Positions 15,237-24,500 of a DNA stretch of 54,249 bases are shown in pieces (within the stretch, counting starts at the first letter, position 1; each line of letters opens with the position of its first letter). The position numbers and the translations under genes are program-made. This stretch comes from a virus. The notes beneath the pieces were generated by a model. The model saw only the letters and a list, made by a program, of their open reading frames with translations. It did no database searches and was not told the DNA's origin. The stretch lies in the IMG/VR virus record IMGVR_UViG_3300049846_001989, positions 1 through 54,249 of that record. The stretch is one strand, 5' to 3'.

Positions 15237-15527
15237 ATGGCAATTGCAATAGGCGGAGGACTTCAAAATGAAGCAACAAAACGCCCCGCAGTAGAAGAAT
15301 CGTTGTGTGAACTTGGCACAAACATCACCTATCTGGAAGAATGCGTATTATCTCTTTTGGAAAGGCTCCGTCCAATCCGGTCTAACGGCGACGCGACTTG
15401 TAAGGAGCAAACTTCACCAGTTCCGTGTGATGTTTGTATTTTATCTGGGGCTATATCAGACCAAGCGCGTCGTGTTGTGAACTTGGCGCATAGAGTTAGA
15501 GAGTGTACCGGTTCGTTGGAAATTTAA
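15237..15527 (+). CDS. Unknown helical protein with cysteines
   Basis: The 96-aa protein starts at ATG 15237, six bases after GAGGAG; the ATG at 15231 is too close to that site. It is mostly helical, with C-x-x-C near residues 65-68 and several other Cys residues. The helix pattern and length recall small phage proteins of unknown role. No function assigned. Confidence 0.62.
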   Translation: MAIAIGGGLQNEATKRPAVEESLCELGTNITYLEECVLSLLERLRPIRSNGDATCKEQTSPVPCDVCILSGAISDQARRVVNLAHRVRECTGSLEI

Positions 15528-15541
15528 CTTAGGAGAAAACC

Positions 15542-15784
15542 ATGAAACTGTTATTTCAAATGAAAGAAAGTTCGCCGATCTTCGCAAGCCTTGAACAGGG
15601 TTACGTCATACAGGTCGCTGGTGTGTTCGAAGGCGACAACGACAACGTGTGGGCAGACACCCCGTACGGACGTCTCGTTATTGGCCGCGAGTTCATCGGC
15701 CCGTTCATGCTGTTCCTTGACGACGCTTTCGACCTGTCGACGCTGGCTGATCGCCCCGAAATTCTGCTCGTGAATAACGGCTAA
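15542..15784 (+). CDS. Small acidic protein, unknown
   Basis: This 80-aa protein starts seven bases after AGGAG. It is strand-rich and acidic, with a G-V-F-E-G-D-N-D-N-V-W stretch in the middle. No family recognised. It stands between two genes that have no overlap with it, unusual for this array. Confidence 0.65.
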   Translation: MKLLFQMKESSPIFASLEQGYVIQVAGVFEGDNDNVWADTPYGRLVIGREFIGPFMLFLDDAFDLSTLADRPEILLVNNG

Positions 15785-15793
15785 GGGGGCAGT

Positions 15794-16054
15794 ATGTTTT
15801 ATGTCGTGGCTTATCTCGCCGTTAGTTTGGTTTTCTGTTTTATTCTGTCGATTTGTATGAGCCACTGGCGTAGGCAAGCCGCGTCTGATACTGCGCTGGC
15901 CCACCGGGATTTCGACGACTTGCATAGACTCTTGTTGTCGGGGGTAGCTGCCAGTGGGCAGATCCCCTGGCAATTAGAAATTATGGACGAGTTGATAGCC
16001 CGTGGGTACAGTCCGAATGCGGAGAAGCTCCTTATATGGATGGACGAACGATAA
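15794..16054 (+). CDS. Small N-terminally anchored membrane protein
   Basis: This 86-aa protein has one hydrophobic segment at about 2-22 and a soluble helical remainder rich in Arg, Asp and Leu. A GGGGGCAGT ribosome site precedes the ATG. It is probably an inner-membrane protein with its body in the cytoplasm, since Arg residues follow the helix. Function unknown. Confidence 0.62.
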   Translation: MFYVVAYLAVSLVFCFILSICMSHWRRQAASDTALAHRDFDDLHRLLLSGVAASGQIPWQLEIMDELIARGYSPNAEKLLIWMDER

Positions 16055-16317
16055 ACGATTTTCGAGAAGAGTACCGGCGAAGGGTGGTAAAAACAATGTC
16101 TAATAATTTTATAAAAACCGCCGAAGTGTTTATGGACCATTTTTTTGCGTCCGGTTGCCCAGAAGAACTCCACCAGGACTTCCTACACTGGTGCGGGCTT
16201 GCTCTAGGCTTTGGACTCGGGGAAGAACTGCTAGAAACTATAAACAAAAAACGAGAGGAGTACGCTGATGTCGAATGCAGTAATGCTGGACCTGGAAACA
16301 ATGAGCACGGCGCCTAA
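16036..16317 (+). CDS. Unknown helical protein
   Basis: The frame gives 93 aa from ATG 16036; ATG 16096 is an alternative that would remove the first 20 residues. It is helical and has one Gly/Leu-rich segment near residues 54-67. It overlaps the exonuclease start by 50 bases. No family recognised. Confidence 0.55.
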   Translation: MDGRTINDFREEYRRRVVKTMSNNFIKTAEVFMDHFFASGCPEELHQDFLHWCGLALGFGLGEELLETINKKREEYADVECSNAGPGNNEHGA

Positions 16318-16831
16318 TGCTGCAATCATCTCGATTGGAGCCGTGACGTTCGATACTATCGCCTGTACCGTAGGACCTGACAAGTTCTACCGGCGTATCG
16401 ACCTGCGCACGTGCAAAGGCGCGATGGACCCGGACACGATCCTGTGGTGGATGGGGCAGGAAGAAGCCGCACGCAAGGAGTTTACCGATAACATGGCAAG
16501 TCAGGTGCCCGAAGTACAGGCGCTGAGGGACTTCATCGCATGGTTAAACTGCTGCCCACTCGCGAAAGATTACACCCTGTGGGCTAATGGGGCGAACTTC
16601 GATCCTGTGATCGTGCGCAGTGCACTCAAGGCGCACCACATCGACTCGGGCTTCGTCCCTTACTACCGCGACCGGTGCTATCGTACGGCGATAAAACTGT
16701 TGCCCGAAGTACCTGAACCTGTTATGCCTGAGTTTGTGGCGCATAACGCGCTTCACGATGCGACGTATCAGGCGCTTCGGCTTGTAGAGGCGTTGAGAGT
16801 GCAGAGGGGTGCGTATGAAGACCGCCCTTGA
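16268..16831 (+). CDS. DEDD-family 3'-5' exonuclease
   Basis: The 187-aa protein is a DEDDh exonuclease of the Rv2179c/RNase T-like type: D8-L-E10-T in motif I, N-G-A-N-F-D near 106-111 in motif II, and H-N-A-L-H-D-A near 159-165 in motif III. The start is supported by GAGAGGAG. It would trim 3' ends of RNA or DNA. It is separate from the polymerase's own exonuclease and may act in recombination or in turnover of host nucleic acid. Confidence 0.87.
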   Translation: MSNAVMLDLETMSTAPNAAIISIGAVTFDTIACTVGPDKFYRRIDLRTCKGAMDPDTILWWMGQEEAARKEFTDNMASQVPEVQALRDFIAWLNCCPLAKDYTLWANGANFDPVIVRSALKAHHIDSGFVPYYRDRCYRTAIKLLPEVPEPVMPEFVAHNALHDATYQALRLVEALRVQRGAYEDRP

Positions 16832-17045
16832 TGATTTCATTGACGATGCGATCCAGGCTTTTACCGAGTCCAGCCCTGAACTGATGTTCTATGCGCGCAT
16901 GGACTATCCTACACCCCCATATGTGGCTATTAAAAACAGGAATAGTGTTCTGTTTTTGAACGCTGACACCGAAGAGCTATTCGCAAAGCGGCCGCTTCAC
17001 GAGCGCTGCAAAACTTGCGGGCAGGAAATCCATGCTTCGCGCTAG
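16815..17045 (+). CDS. Small protein with C-terminal CxxC
   Basis: This 76-aa protein starts at ATG 16815 with a GAGGGG site upstream; a GTG at 16809 is an alternative. The body is acidic and strand-rich; it ends in H-E-R-C-K-T-C-G-Q-E-I-H, which may bind zinc together with another protein. It overlaps both neighbours by 14-17 bases. Confidence 0.6.
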   Translation: MKTALDDFIDDAIQAFTESSPELMFYARMDYPTPPYVAIKNRNSVLFLNADTEELFAKRPLHERCKTCGQEIHASR

Positions 17046-17190
17046 GGAACAGGCCGTGGAACGCGGGCGCAAGCGCTATGTGAGCGTGCCGTGTTCCAAA
17101 GGTCACACTGAACGATACACTTCGAACCGGTCGTGCTGCGAGTGCCAGCGCGAGCGGTTGCAGAAGAACTGGAGGAAGTATGGAAAATAA
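17032..17190 (+). CDS. Small zinc-finger protein (HNH-associated type)
   Basis: This 52-aa protein is very basic and has P-C-S-K-G-H-T-E-R-Y-T-S-N-R near 20-33, then C-C-E-C-Q-R-E-R. The Cys/His arrangement is that found in small phage zinc-finger proteins and at the front of some HNH nucleases, but the nuclease half is missing. It is related in layout to the gene at 6534-6734. It probably binds nucleic acid. Confidence 0.65.
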   Translation: MLRAREQAVERGRKRYVSVPCSKGHTERYTSNRSCCECQRERLQKNWRKYGK

Positions 17191-17359
17191 ATATATTCAC
17201 GCCATCTCGTGGGAAGTCATCCGCCTTACCGAAAGGGTTATAGACGCCCCACATAAGAGGCATAAGGTAGACCGCTGGCGCAAGTTAAAGAAATATCAGG
17301 CGCGATCTGTTTTTGGCAATAAAGGGAGGAAACCCGATGTTCTGGGGAAAAAAGACTGA
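17180..17359 (+). CDS. Small basic protein, unknown
   Basis: This 59-aa frame starts at ATG 17180 after GGAGGAAG. It is basic, especially D-R-W-R-K-L-K-K, and its last 22 bases overlap the next gene in another frame. It is supported by its ribosome site and the filled space, not by homology. Confidence 0.5.
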   Translation: MENKYIHAISWEVIRLTERVIDAPHKRHKVDRWRKLKKYQARSVFGNKGRKPDVLGKKD

Positions 17360-17546
17360 CTATGTAACGCCCGCAGTTACTACGGTAACTACATACACCA
17401 GCAACAACACGCGTGATATACGCGTTGACACAGCCCGTCTATGTGTGGAAATGGCCTCCGCTGCGGCTGATGAGGGCGATGTCATGGCTACACGCCGGCA
17501 CTTAGCGCATGCGATGAAGACCCTGCAGGAGATGTGCAATGGCTAA
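17337..17546 (+). CDS. Unknown small protein
   Basis: This 69-aa protein starts at ATG 17337, six bases after GGGAGGA. It has a Thr/Val-rich front and then a helical repeat-like pattern (A-R-L-C-V-E-M-A-S-A-A) suggesting a helical hairpin. No family recognised. It overlaps the next gene by 8 bases. Confidence 0.58.
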   Translation: MFWGKKTDYVTPAVTTVTTYTSNNTRDIRVDTARLCVEMASAAADEGDVMATRRHLAHAMKTLQEMCNG

Positions 17547-17742
17547 TCCTCAGCTCACCGATCAGAACTTCCTGGAAGACTTCCGCCGAGCGCTAAACGA
17601 GAGTATGCAGAAAGCGGCGGAACCGGTTATAGCCGCTGCGCTTCAGGAAGTGGAGCGCACCATGCGCAGGCGGGTGAGTGAAATCTGCTGCGATATGGTC
17701 CAAGGCGAGATTGATATGCTCAGGCAGCGGGACCGGTCGTGA
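17539..17742 (+). CDS. Unknown small helical protein
   Basis: This 67-aa protein is amphipathic and helical with many Arg and Glu residues and a central Cys-Cys. No family recognised. It is joined to both neighbours by short overlaps. Confidence 0.58.
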   Translation: MANPQLTDQNFLEDFRRALNESMQKAAEPVIAAALQEVERTMRRRVSEICCDMVQGEIDMLRQRDRS

Positions 17743-17846
17743 CAAAGATGGTTGTGGCGAAAAACCGACACGCCCCAACAGGCACATGCTTTGTAGCGCA
17801 CCGTGGAGACATTAGCAGGTTTGATAACATGATGAGAGGCGCATGA
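17739..17846 (+). CDS. Possible very small protein
   Basis: This 35-aa frame from GTG 17739 overlaps the previous TGA by 4 bases, and its own TGA overlaps the next ATG (ATGATG). The ribosome site is poor and there is no recognisable feature apart from basic charge. It may only be a spacer. Confidence 0.35.
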   Translation: MTKMVVAKNRHAPTGTCFVAHRGDISRFDNMMRGA

Positions 17847-18070
17847 TGAGCGTCAATTCAGAGCTTGAGTCAGCAAAAAGAATGGCGGCATACTGGGAAG
17901 ACCGCTGGCGCAAGACCAACCAGGATCTTTATATCCAATGCCAAACAACCGGCAAGATGCGAGAACGCATCTTTGAACTGACCGGAGAGTGGCTCGGGCC
18001 TGACATGAAGCCAGTTGATGTTGAGGCTGTGAAAAGGATGTACGACAATATTGGCAGCAGGCTTGATTAA
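17843..18070 (+). CDS. Unknown helical protein
   Basis: This 75-aa protein starts at ATG 17843 or 17846 after GAGAGGCG. It is helical, with many Glu, Arg and Trp residues, and ends in V-E-A-V-K-R-M-Y-D-N-I. No family recognised. Confidence 0.6.
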   Translation: MMSVNSELESAKRMAAYWEDRWRKTNQDLYIQCQTTGKMRERIFELTGEWLGPDMKPVDVEAVKRMYDNIGSRLD

Positions 18071-18132
18071 CGCCAGCGATCAGCGGCTCGTCCGCTGCAT
18101 CGCGTGGTTCTCGCAAGCACAGGAGACAGGCA

Positions 18133-18321
18133 GTGAGCGAAGCAAAAACGATTCGGGTTCGCATAGCGGTGTGCGTGGCGGAGAATGGCGACTACTCCGC
18201 AAACGGCTGGCGCAACGCTGGTCGCGAAGCCGCTAACATGGCGTATGAGTGCATGGAAGGAAACGGTTATTCTTCCTCTTCAGGATCCAGCTGGTCACAC
18301 CAGCTAATAAGAACCATGTGA
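18133..18321 (+). CDS. Unknown small phage protein (last plus-strand gene)
   Basis: This 62-aa protein starts at GTG 18133 after AGGAGACAG. The front (T-I-R-V-R-I-A-V-C-V) and a W-R-N-A-G-R-E helix resemble small phage proteins of unknown role. Its last 55 bases overlap, on the opposite strand, the end of the minus-strand gene at 18267-18482. Confidence 0.6.
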   Translation: MSEAKTIRVRIAVCVAENGDYSANGWRNAGREAANMAYECMEGNGYSSSSGSSWSHQLIRTM

Positions 18322-18482
18322 AAATGGCCACACTCTTCATTCGCGCAGGCGAAGGACGCGGGGCTTAAATTGAGCCCGTCATTTTCCAGGGTCATTATTG
18401 TAAAGGCCTCCCCCGAACATTCGGGGCATATTAATTGATACGCTTTAGCGGTTGGGGCCGGAAATTTTATAATCTTTGCCAT
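18267..18482 (-). CDS. Small zinc-binding protein, last gene of the late array
   Basis: This 71-aa protein begins M-A-K-I-I-K-F-P-A-P, a start common among small phage proteins, followed by C-P-E-C and, 25 residues later, C-A-N-E-E-C-G-H-F-H, which together fit a zinc ribbon. It ends in an acidic tail. It is convergent with, and overlaps, the last plus-strand gene. A perfect stem (7 bp, 2-base loop) at 18411-18426 lies inside its coding region. It may have its own promoter at 18574-18582. Confidence 0.68.
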   Translation of the reverse strand: MAKIIKFPAPTAKAYQLICPECSGEAFTIMTLENDGLNLSPASFACANEECGHFHMVLISWCDQLDPEEEE

Positions 18483-18573
18483 ATCTCGCGCGGCCCCCTG
18501 TTTTTAAGAAAAGGCCCCCACCCGTCCCACCACGGGCGAGAGCCGCCAGTGCATGAGGACACACCGACGGCCT

Positions 18574-18582
18574 ATTATAGCA
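18574..18582 (-). promoter_or_regulatory. Possible extended -10 promoter for the 18267-18482 gene
   Basis: On the minus strand the sequence reads TGCTATAAT, a perfect extended -10 element, straddling the stop codon of the 2257-aa protein gene. No good -35 hexamer lies at 16-18 bp, as is allowed for extended -10 promoters. Transcription would start near 18567 and give an 85-base leader to the small zinc protein. Chance occurrence cannot be excluded. Confidence 0.4.
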
Positions 18583-21500
18583 CCTTGGCGGGCAGGAACG
18601 TGTGGGTAGCGAACTGTTCCCAGTTGCCCTGGCCGGCCCGCATCAGGTTCTCCAGGGTGGGGCCGAACTCCACATTCATAAGCCCGTCGCCCGGCTGCGG
18701 CCCGAAAAACGCCCCCTCCCGGCCAGTGATGCCGGCCCGGTTCAGACCGTGCTGCATATAGTCCGCCCAACCCCAGTTCGCAGTACTGGGCCCCCCGAAC
18801 AGTGACCACTTGACCATATCGGTAGCGATCATCAGTGGTACGCCAGCCATCAGGTACGCCATCGGCCTCCAGTTGCCCTTGCCCAGCTGGTTTACACCCC
18901 GCTGCAGCAGGACTTTGTCGAAGGCGTAGGCGAAGCGCTTCATGTGAGCCAGCAGGGCGAAGCGGGGGTCAGCCATCCACGTGGGCTGATGAGCCGCATT
19001 CGGGTGCAATACGGCGCTTTCCACGAAGCGGTACACGGCCCTGGACATGCTGTCCGAGTTCACAATCGGGTCGCCGTCCTCGTCAAACTGCATATTCTTC
19101 ACGTCCTGCGCGTTCAGGCCTAGCTCCTTGAGCGCCGGCGGGTTGGCCAGGTTCTCTTTTATGTACTTCAGGCCGGCCCGGGTGGCGGCTACGCGCATGC
19201 TGTTGTTGAAGGCCTGCATGCCGTTGACTTTGAAGAACACGCTATTGATCTTGCGGTTCACCTGACCCATGCTCATGGCCATGCCGGCCATGGTCTGGGC
19301 AGCCACGTCGTCCTGTATCGCGCCGACCATTTCAGCCAGCTCGCGGTATTTGTCGGGCGACTTGCTGAATACCCGGCGGATGTCTTTCAGGGCCTGCAGG
19401 TATGCCCTGCCAGCGTCGGACAGCTTGCCAGACCGGGCAGCTATGGCCAGCGGGTCGATGAACTGCGAGAACACGGCCAGCGGGAGCATGGCGGTATTCT
19501 GGAGTGTCATGGCAGCACCTGTAGCGGTGCGCATCAGCGGGGTCAGCGCGTGCTGCTGGAGTGTGCCCTCGACTGCCTGCACTGCCTTGCCTGCCTGCTC
19601 GATCTCGCGCTCTGTAGCGCCCTGCTCGCGTGCCTTGTCCATCAGGTCCTTGATCACAGCCCCGTCGTCGTTGAACATGCGGGCGTATTCCGTGCGGTGC
19701 ACGCCGGCTCGGATGTAGTTCTCCAGTATGTAGCTGATGTCGTCGTGCTGGAACTTGACGAACTTGTGCGCGTTCTTCGGGGTGATGAACTTCATCTGCC
19801 GCTCTTCGTGTGAGGCAGCGAACGGTGTGTACCCGAGGTGGTGCTCGTTCTCGGCCAGGTCGATCTGGCCAGACCCGTGCAGGATGTTCTGGACGATGTT
19901 GTCCGCCGCGAGCAGGTCCATGTTGCCTTCGTCGATCAGCAGCTGGCGGAACTCGTCCGGGCGGTCAGCGATGGCTGAAGCGTCCCAGCTACGCGGAAAG
20001 TAGTCCTTGACCTGACGGACTTCGATTCCGGAATCGCGCATATACCGGTAGAAGTTATCCAGCAGCTCGCGCACGGCTTTTTCAGCCGGCGAGGTGGCTG
20101 GCTGCATGGCCTGCAGGTTCTTCATCGCTTCGTGCAGCTCTTCCTTGGAGAACTCCTCCAGCGTCTTGCCCATCGCCACGTTCCAGCGGCCCATCATCCG
20201 GCCGCGTTGTTCGACGAAATCGGTACCCGCACCCTGGTCGTTCACTTCCTTGTAGAGCATATCGGCCAGCTCGGTCAGGGCCGGGACGTTAGCCCGGCGC
20301 ATGTTCTCCAGGCCAGTGTTGACTGCTTTGTAATACAGGTCTGCCACCGGGCCGGCGACGCTTTCGAACTTGTCGCGCATGCTCTGGCCCATGATCGTGC
20401 GCATGGCTGTCGGGGCAGTCCTCGGGTTGCTCAGCTTGCCGTTGTACAGGGCCATGAAGAACCGGTCGGCCTGCTGCGATTCAGACAGTACACCGACCAG
20501 GTCGCGCAGGAACTGCAGGACCTTGCGGAACACGGTGTCTGTCTCCGGGTTCACCAGCTTGCGGATCTCGGGGTCGGCTACCCACATCTGGAACAGGTAC
20601 GCCACGCGCTCCTCGGGATCAGCCATGACCTGCTCGATTTTCTGCACGTTGGCCCGGGCGATTTCAGCCTCGGACATACCCGCGCGCTGTTCGGCGCTTA
20701 GCATACCGCCCGCGTCGAATAGGCGGCGTTTGACAGCGCTGAGTACGGCTGGACGCGACGCTGCGGCTTCGATCCGGGCCTTGAGCTGCCGCACTTCACG
20801 GGTACTGCCCAAGGCGTGCCACACAGCGTGCAGGGCCTCGTGGTGCGCTACGCTCATCGGGTTCACCGCGTCGATTGCCACCTCGATGATGCGCTTCTTG
20901 TTCGCTTCGGAGCGGAACTCGCCCGAACCGCCCAGTTGTGAAGCCAGGCGGTTGAATTTGACATCAATCTCCTTGCCGGCGATCCGGTAAATCTCCTGGA
21001 ACATCTTCTCACGCAGCGCAGCGCGGTCTTCACTGATCGTCGTGAATTCCCCGTCTATGCCGTCAGGTGACTGCTCATTTTTCTTTACGGTCGAGGTATT
21101 GTTCCCACCCTTTTTTTCTGTGGATACGCCGGCCTCTGCTTTCGCCGCATTTCTAGCGGCCTGTTCAGCCAGGAGTGCGCGCATACGGGCGCGACGCCCT
21201 GCCGGGGAGTTCGGGCTAGGTTCCCGCTTTTGTTCTGTACGCACTTGTCTAGCGACGGGTTCGGCAGTTCTTACCGCCGTGTCGGGCGCAGGCTTGGCGT
21301 ATTTATTAACAAGCGCGTCGGACTTTTTCTTCAGTTCGTCGATGCGGGCGGTAGAATTCTCTACGCCCTCCAAGGACTTGATCTCAGCCTGATACCCCTT
21401 CCACAGGTTCCGGTCTCTCTGTGTCGCGCGCTCGGTAAAATACGCCACCGCGTTTTCAACCCCCTGCCTACCTTCGGCAGACTTCATCCGCGCACGTGCA

Positions 21501-24500
21501 CGCTCTGCTGGAGTGGTCGTACCTTTGCCGGGGGGGTTTTTAGGTTCGACGTAACGGGTCTGCGGCGTCGTTTCACGGTCTGAGCGCGTCAACAGCTCTA
21601 TTTCTGCCTCAGCAGCCTGCCTACGCGCCGTAATCGAGTTCCCCCTAAATTTTTTCCGCTCGGCTGGAGTACTAAATTTTTCCGAAACCTTATCAAGCGC
21701 CAACAGCTCGGCACGCAACTCTGCCAAGCGTTTTGAAACCCCGGTCTCCTTTGTGTCCTGCATATCAACGCGATTTTCTACTAGCGGATCAGGGTTAGCC
21801 CCAATGTCCGCAGCAACTTTGGCGCGATATGAACCGCCCTCGTTAAACTTGGCGTCGAACTCCTGCTGCTTGTTCGCCAGGTTCTTTTCCAATTCAAGGA
21901 GCAGGGGCTCGTCTACCATGGGGGCGCTTTTAACAGCGGCGATGCGCTCTTGCACGGCCTCGATGTTGGCAGCGGCGTCAGACTCGCGGGCTTGGTCCAG
22001 CTCGTTGAACATCTCCGTCTCTGTAGTACCAGTGATGACGTCACTACGGTCTTCCGCATATGGGAACGCCTCAGCCAGCTCGCGGCGGACAATGGCGCGC
22101 ATGGCCAGAACATTGGCGCGCGGATCGTAGTTTGTAGTACCACGAGTAGCGTCCCGTTCAGCAGCGCGATTGGCTTGTGAGAGCGCTAAGAGCGAAGCCT
22201 CTAGCCGGAATTGACCAGCGCGTTCTACTGGGCGCTCTCCAGGCGCAGTTGTGTAAGGCCGCATACCGTACCCAGCGAGATCTGCGGCCAACTTGTCAAC
22301 ATACTCCTCGCGCGCCTTGTCGTTTCGCAGTTTTGTAAAACTCTTCTCCGACACTTTCGCGAGCTGCTTGGCTAATACCATGCGGACTGCCTGCTGGCGA
22401 ACAGACGCTGGGGCGTTGCGCAACTTCTCTTGTGTTGGGTCTTGCATGGCGATGTCGATCGCTTCGGCAGTAGATTTGGCGCCACCGTTTTTCGCCCGCT
22501 TAAACGCGGCCTCGAAAGGCCCGGCCACGTCTGTGCCTATATTCTGGCGATATTGTCTGGCCAACTCGGTGTAAGCAGTGTTTTCGGGGCCGAAAGCATG
22601 CTCTACGTCAGCGGCGTAATTCTTCACGCGAGCCTGGACGTCACGACGCAGAAAGTTTGCTTCCTTCTCTACGAATTTGGCTTTTTCAAGCGTCGTTCCG
22701 CGTTTCGGACCGACATCCTCCACAGCTGGCTTCGGCGCGCGCTTCTTCGCATCAGACTTCAGCGCCAGGTCGCCCCAGCGCAGTACTTTTCCGTTCGAAG
22801 CGGTATGTAGTATTGTGTCGGGTGGGACATCTGCATTCATCGCACCGTCGCGAATGACGTCGATCTTGACCGGCTCACCAGCCTCGTTCTTGCCAGTCAG
22901 CTGCAGGCCAGTCAGGTCTTCGCGAGCAATGAGTCCGGTCAGCACCCGCATGAATTTCTCGGCCGGCTTATACTCCCGGTCGGTGGTGATATTGCCGACA
23001 CGCGTGCGGCTCATCATCAACTGGGTAGACAAGTTTACGGGGCGCGACTTACCTTCGCCATCAGTGAAGAAGGCTTTCAATACGGCGCCTTTTTCGTCCG
23101 CGCCGCTACCCGCCATGAAATCGCCCAGCTCGCGGTTTGACATCGTCGCTGTCTGTGAATCCCCACGACCCGCCCCGGTCTGCACCGGCTCTATGTTCTG
23201 AACATCGACGTTCAGCTTGTCCATGTAGCTGTTATCGCCGGTGCGCGCCTTGGCGATAGCGTCATCCAGCGTGTTGATCAGGTTCGTCGTGTGCTCGATT
23301 TCCGGCTTGGCCGCTTCCTGATCCTTGGCTCTCAGCAGGTTGTTCAGGTGGCGTTCTTCACCGCGACGCGCGCGGACGAGCTCCATAACCGGCGTGGTGT
23401 CGTCGGGCATGTACCGCTGGAAGTAGTCCTTACCAGACACGCGCATGCGGTTATCTTCCAGCTGCTGCGGGGTGGTGAGTGGTTGGTCGGCCAGTGTAAT
23501 AGCCCTGTGCGGGGCATTACGCGGCCCAGCAGCGTAGGCGCCGGGTTCTACGGCGTTGATTCCGTCGAGCGGAGAAACCGGTGTTTCTGACCCACCGCCT
23601 TCTTCGTCTACACTGAGACCGGCTTTTCTAAGCGCCGCCTGCATGGCGCTTTCGATCTCAGTGCCGGCCTGCAGGTTCATCTTGCTGACCGCACCTCCCG
23701 CCGACGTCACCCAGCTGTTTAACGCATCCCCGGCTGCGGTAACTCCACGCGCAGCTACGTCTTTTGCCGTGCCCAACCCTTGTTTTGCCATCTGTTTGGA
23801 CAGTTCGCCGATGCGGTTTGCACCGAGTTCGAGAACTGCGTTTCGTATGTCGCTCACTGCGTTTTCGTCGAGGGCGCTTTCACCTGTCAGAATTTGAAGC
23901 ATATACTGTTGCGTAGTTACGTCCCCAGCTTGTTCGGCCAGCTGGCGGGCGATGTCTGCCTGCATCAGCGTTTCGCTCAGTTTTTTCTTCTCGGTGAGTC
24001 CTAGCTTGGCATTCCATTCAGGTTTGTCTGCCAGATAGAAGTTGAGCAGCTCTGCCTTGGCCCTCTCGCGTTCGGCACCAAACTGTGGCACCAACGTCTG
24101 TTTACCCTCAGTAGCCTGGCGGATACCCTCCAGTGTTTCTACCAGAACATCCGGGTTATATAAAGCGTGTAGAGCCGGAAACTTATCCGCCACAAACAGC
24201 GCGTCGTTCTTGGCAGCCTGCGCCAAGTTTTTGATGATCCCCGCGGTCGCGGCCAGGCCGGGGTTGGCTTGCACCGTTTTGTTGATCGCTTCCATCGTCT
24301 TGGAAGCCAGACCCTGGGTTGCCTCGGGCGTAGTCTTGAGCGCATCCATACCTTGGGCGGCCAGTGCTTTGGCCTTGTTCACGCCGGGTTGGGCCATGTT
24401 CACGCCGGAAGCGATGGCCTGGCGGGCAGCGTCGGGCACTGTGGCCAGGGCTGCGTTGCCGCCGGCGCCGGCAGCAGCTACGCCGCCACCTTGCAGGGCC

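Noticed and set aside
17424-17452. TTGACA as a plus-strand promoter
   Set aside because: No -10 hexamer at 16-18 bp and it lies within an overlapping gene unit.
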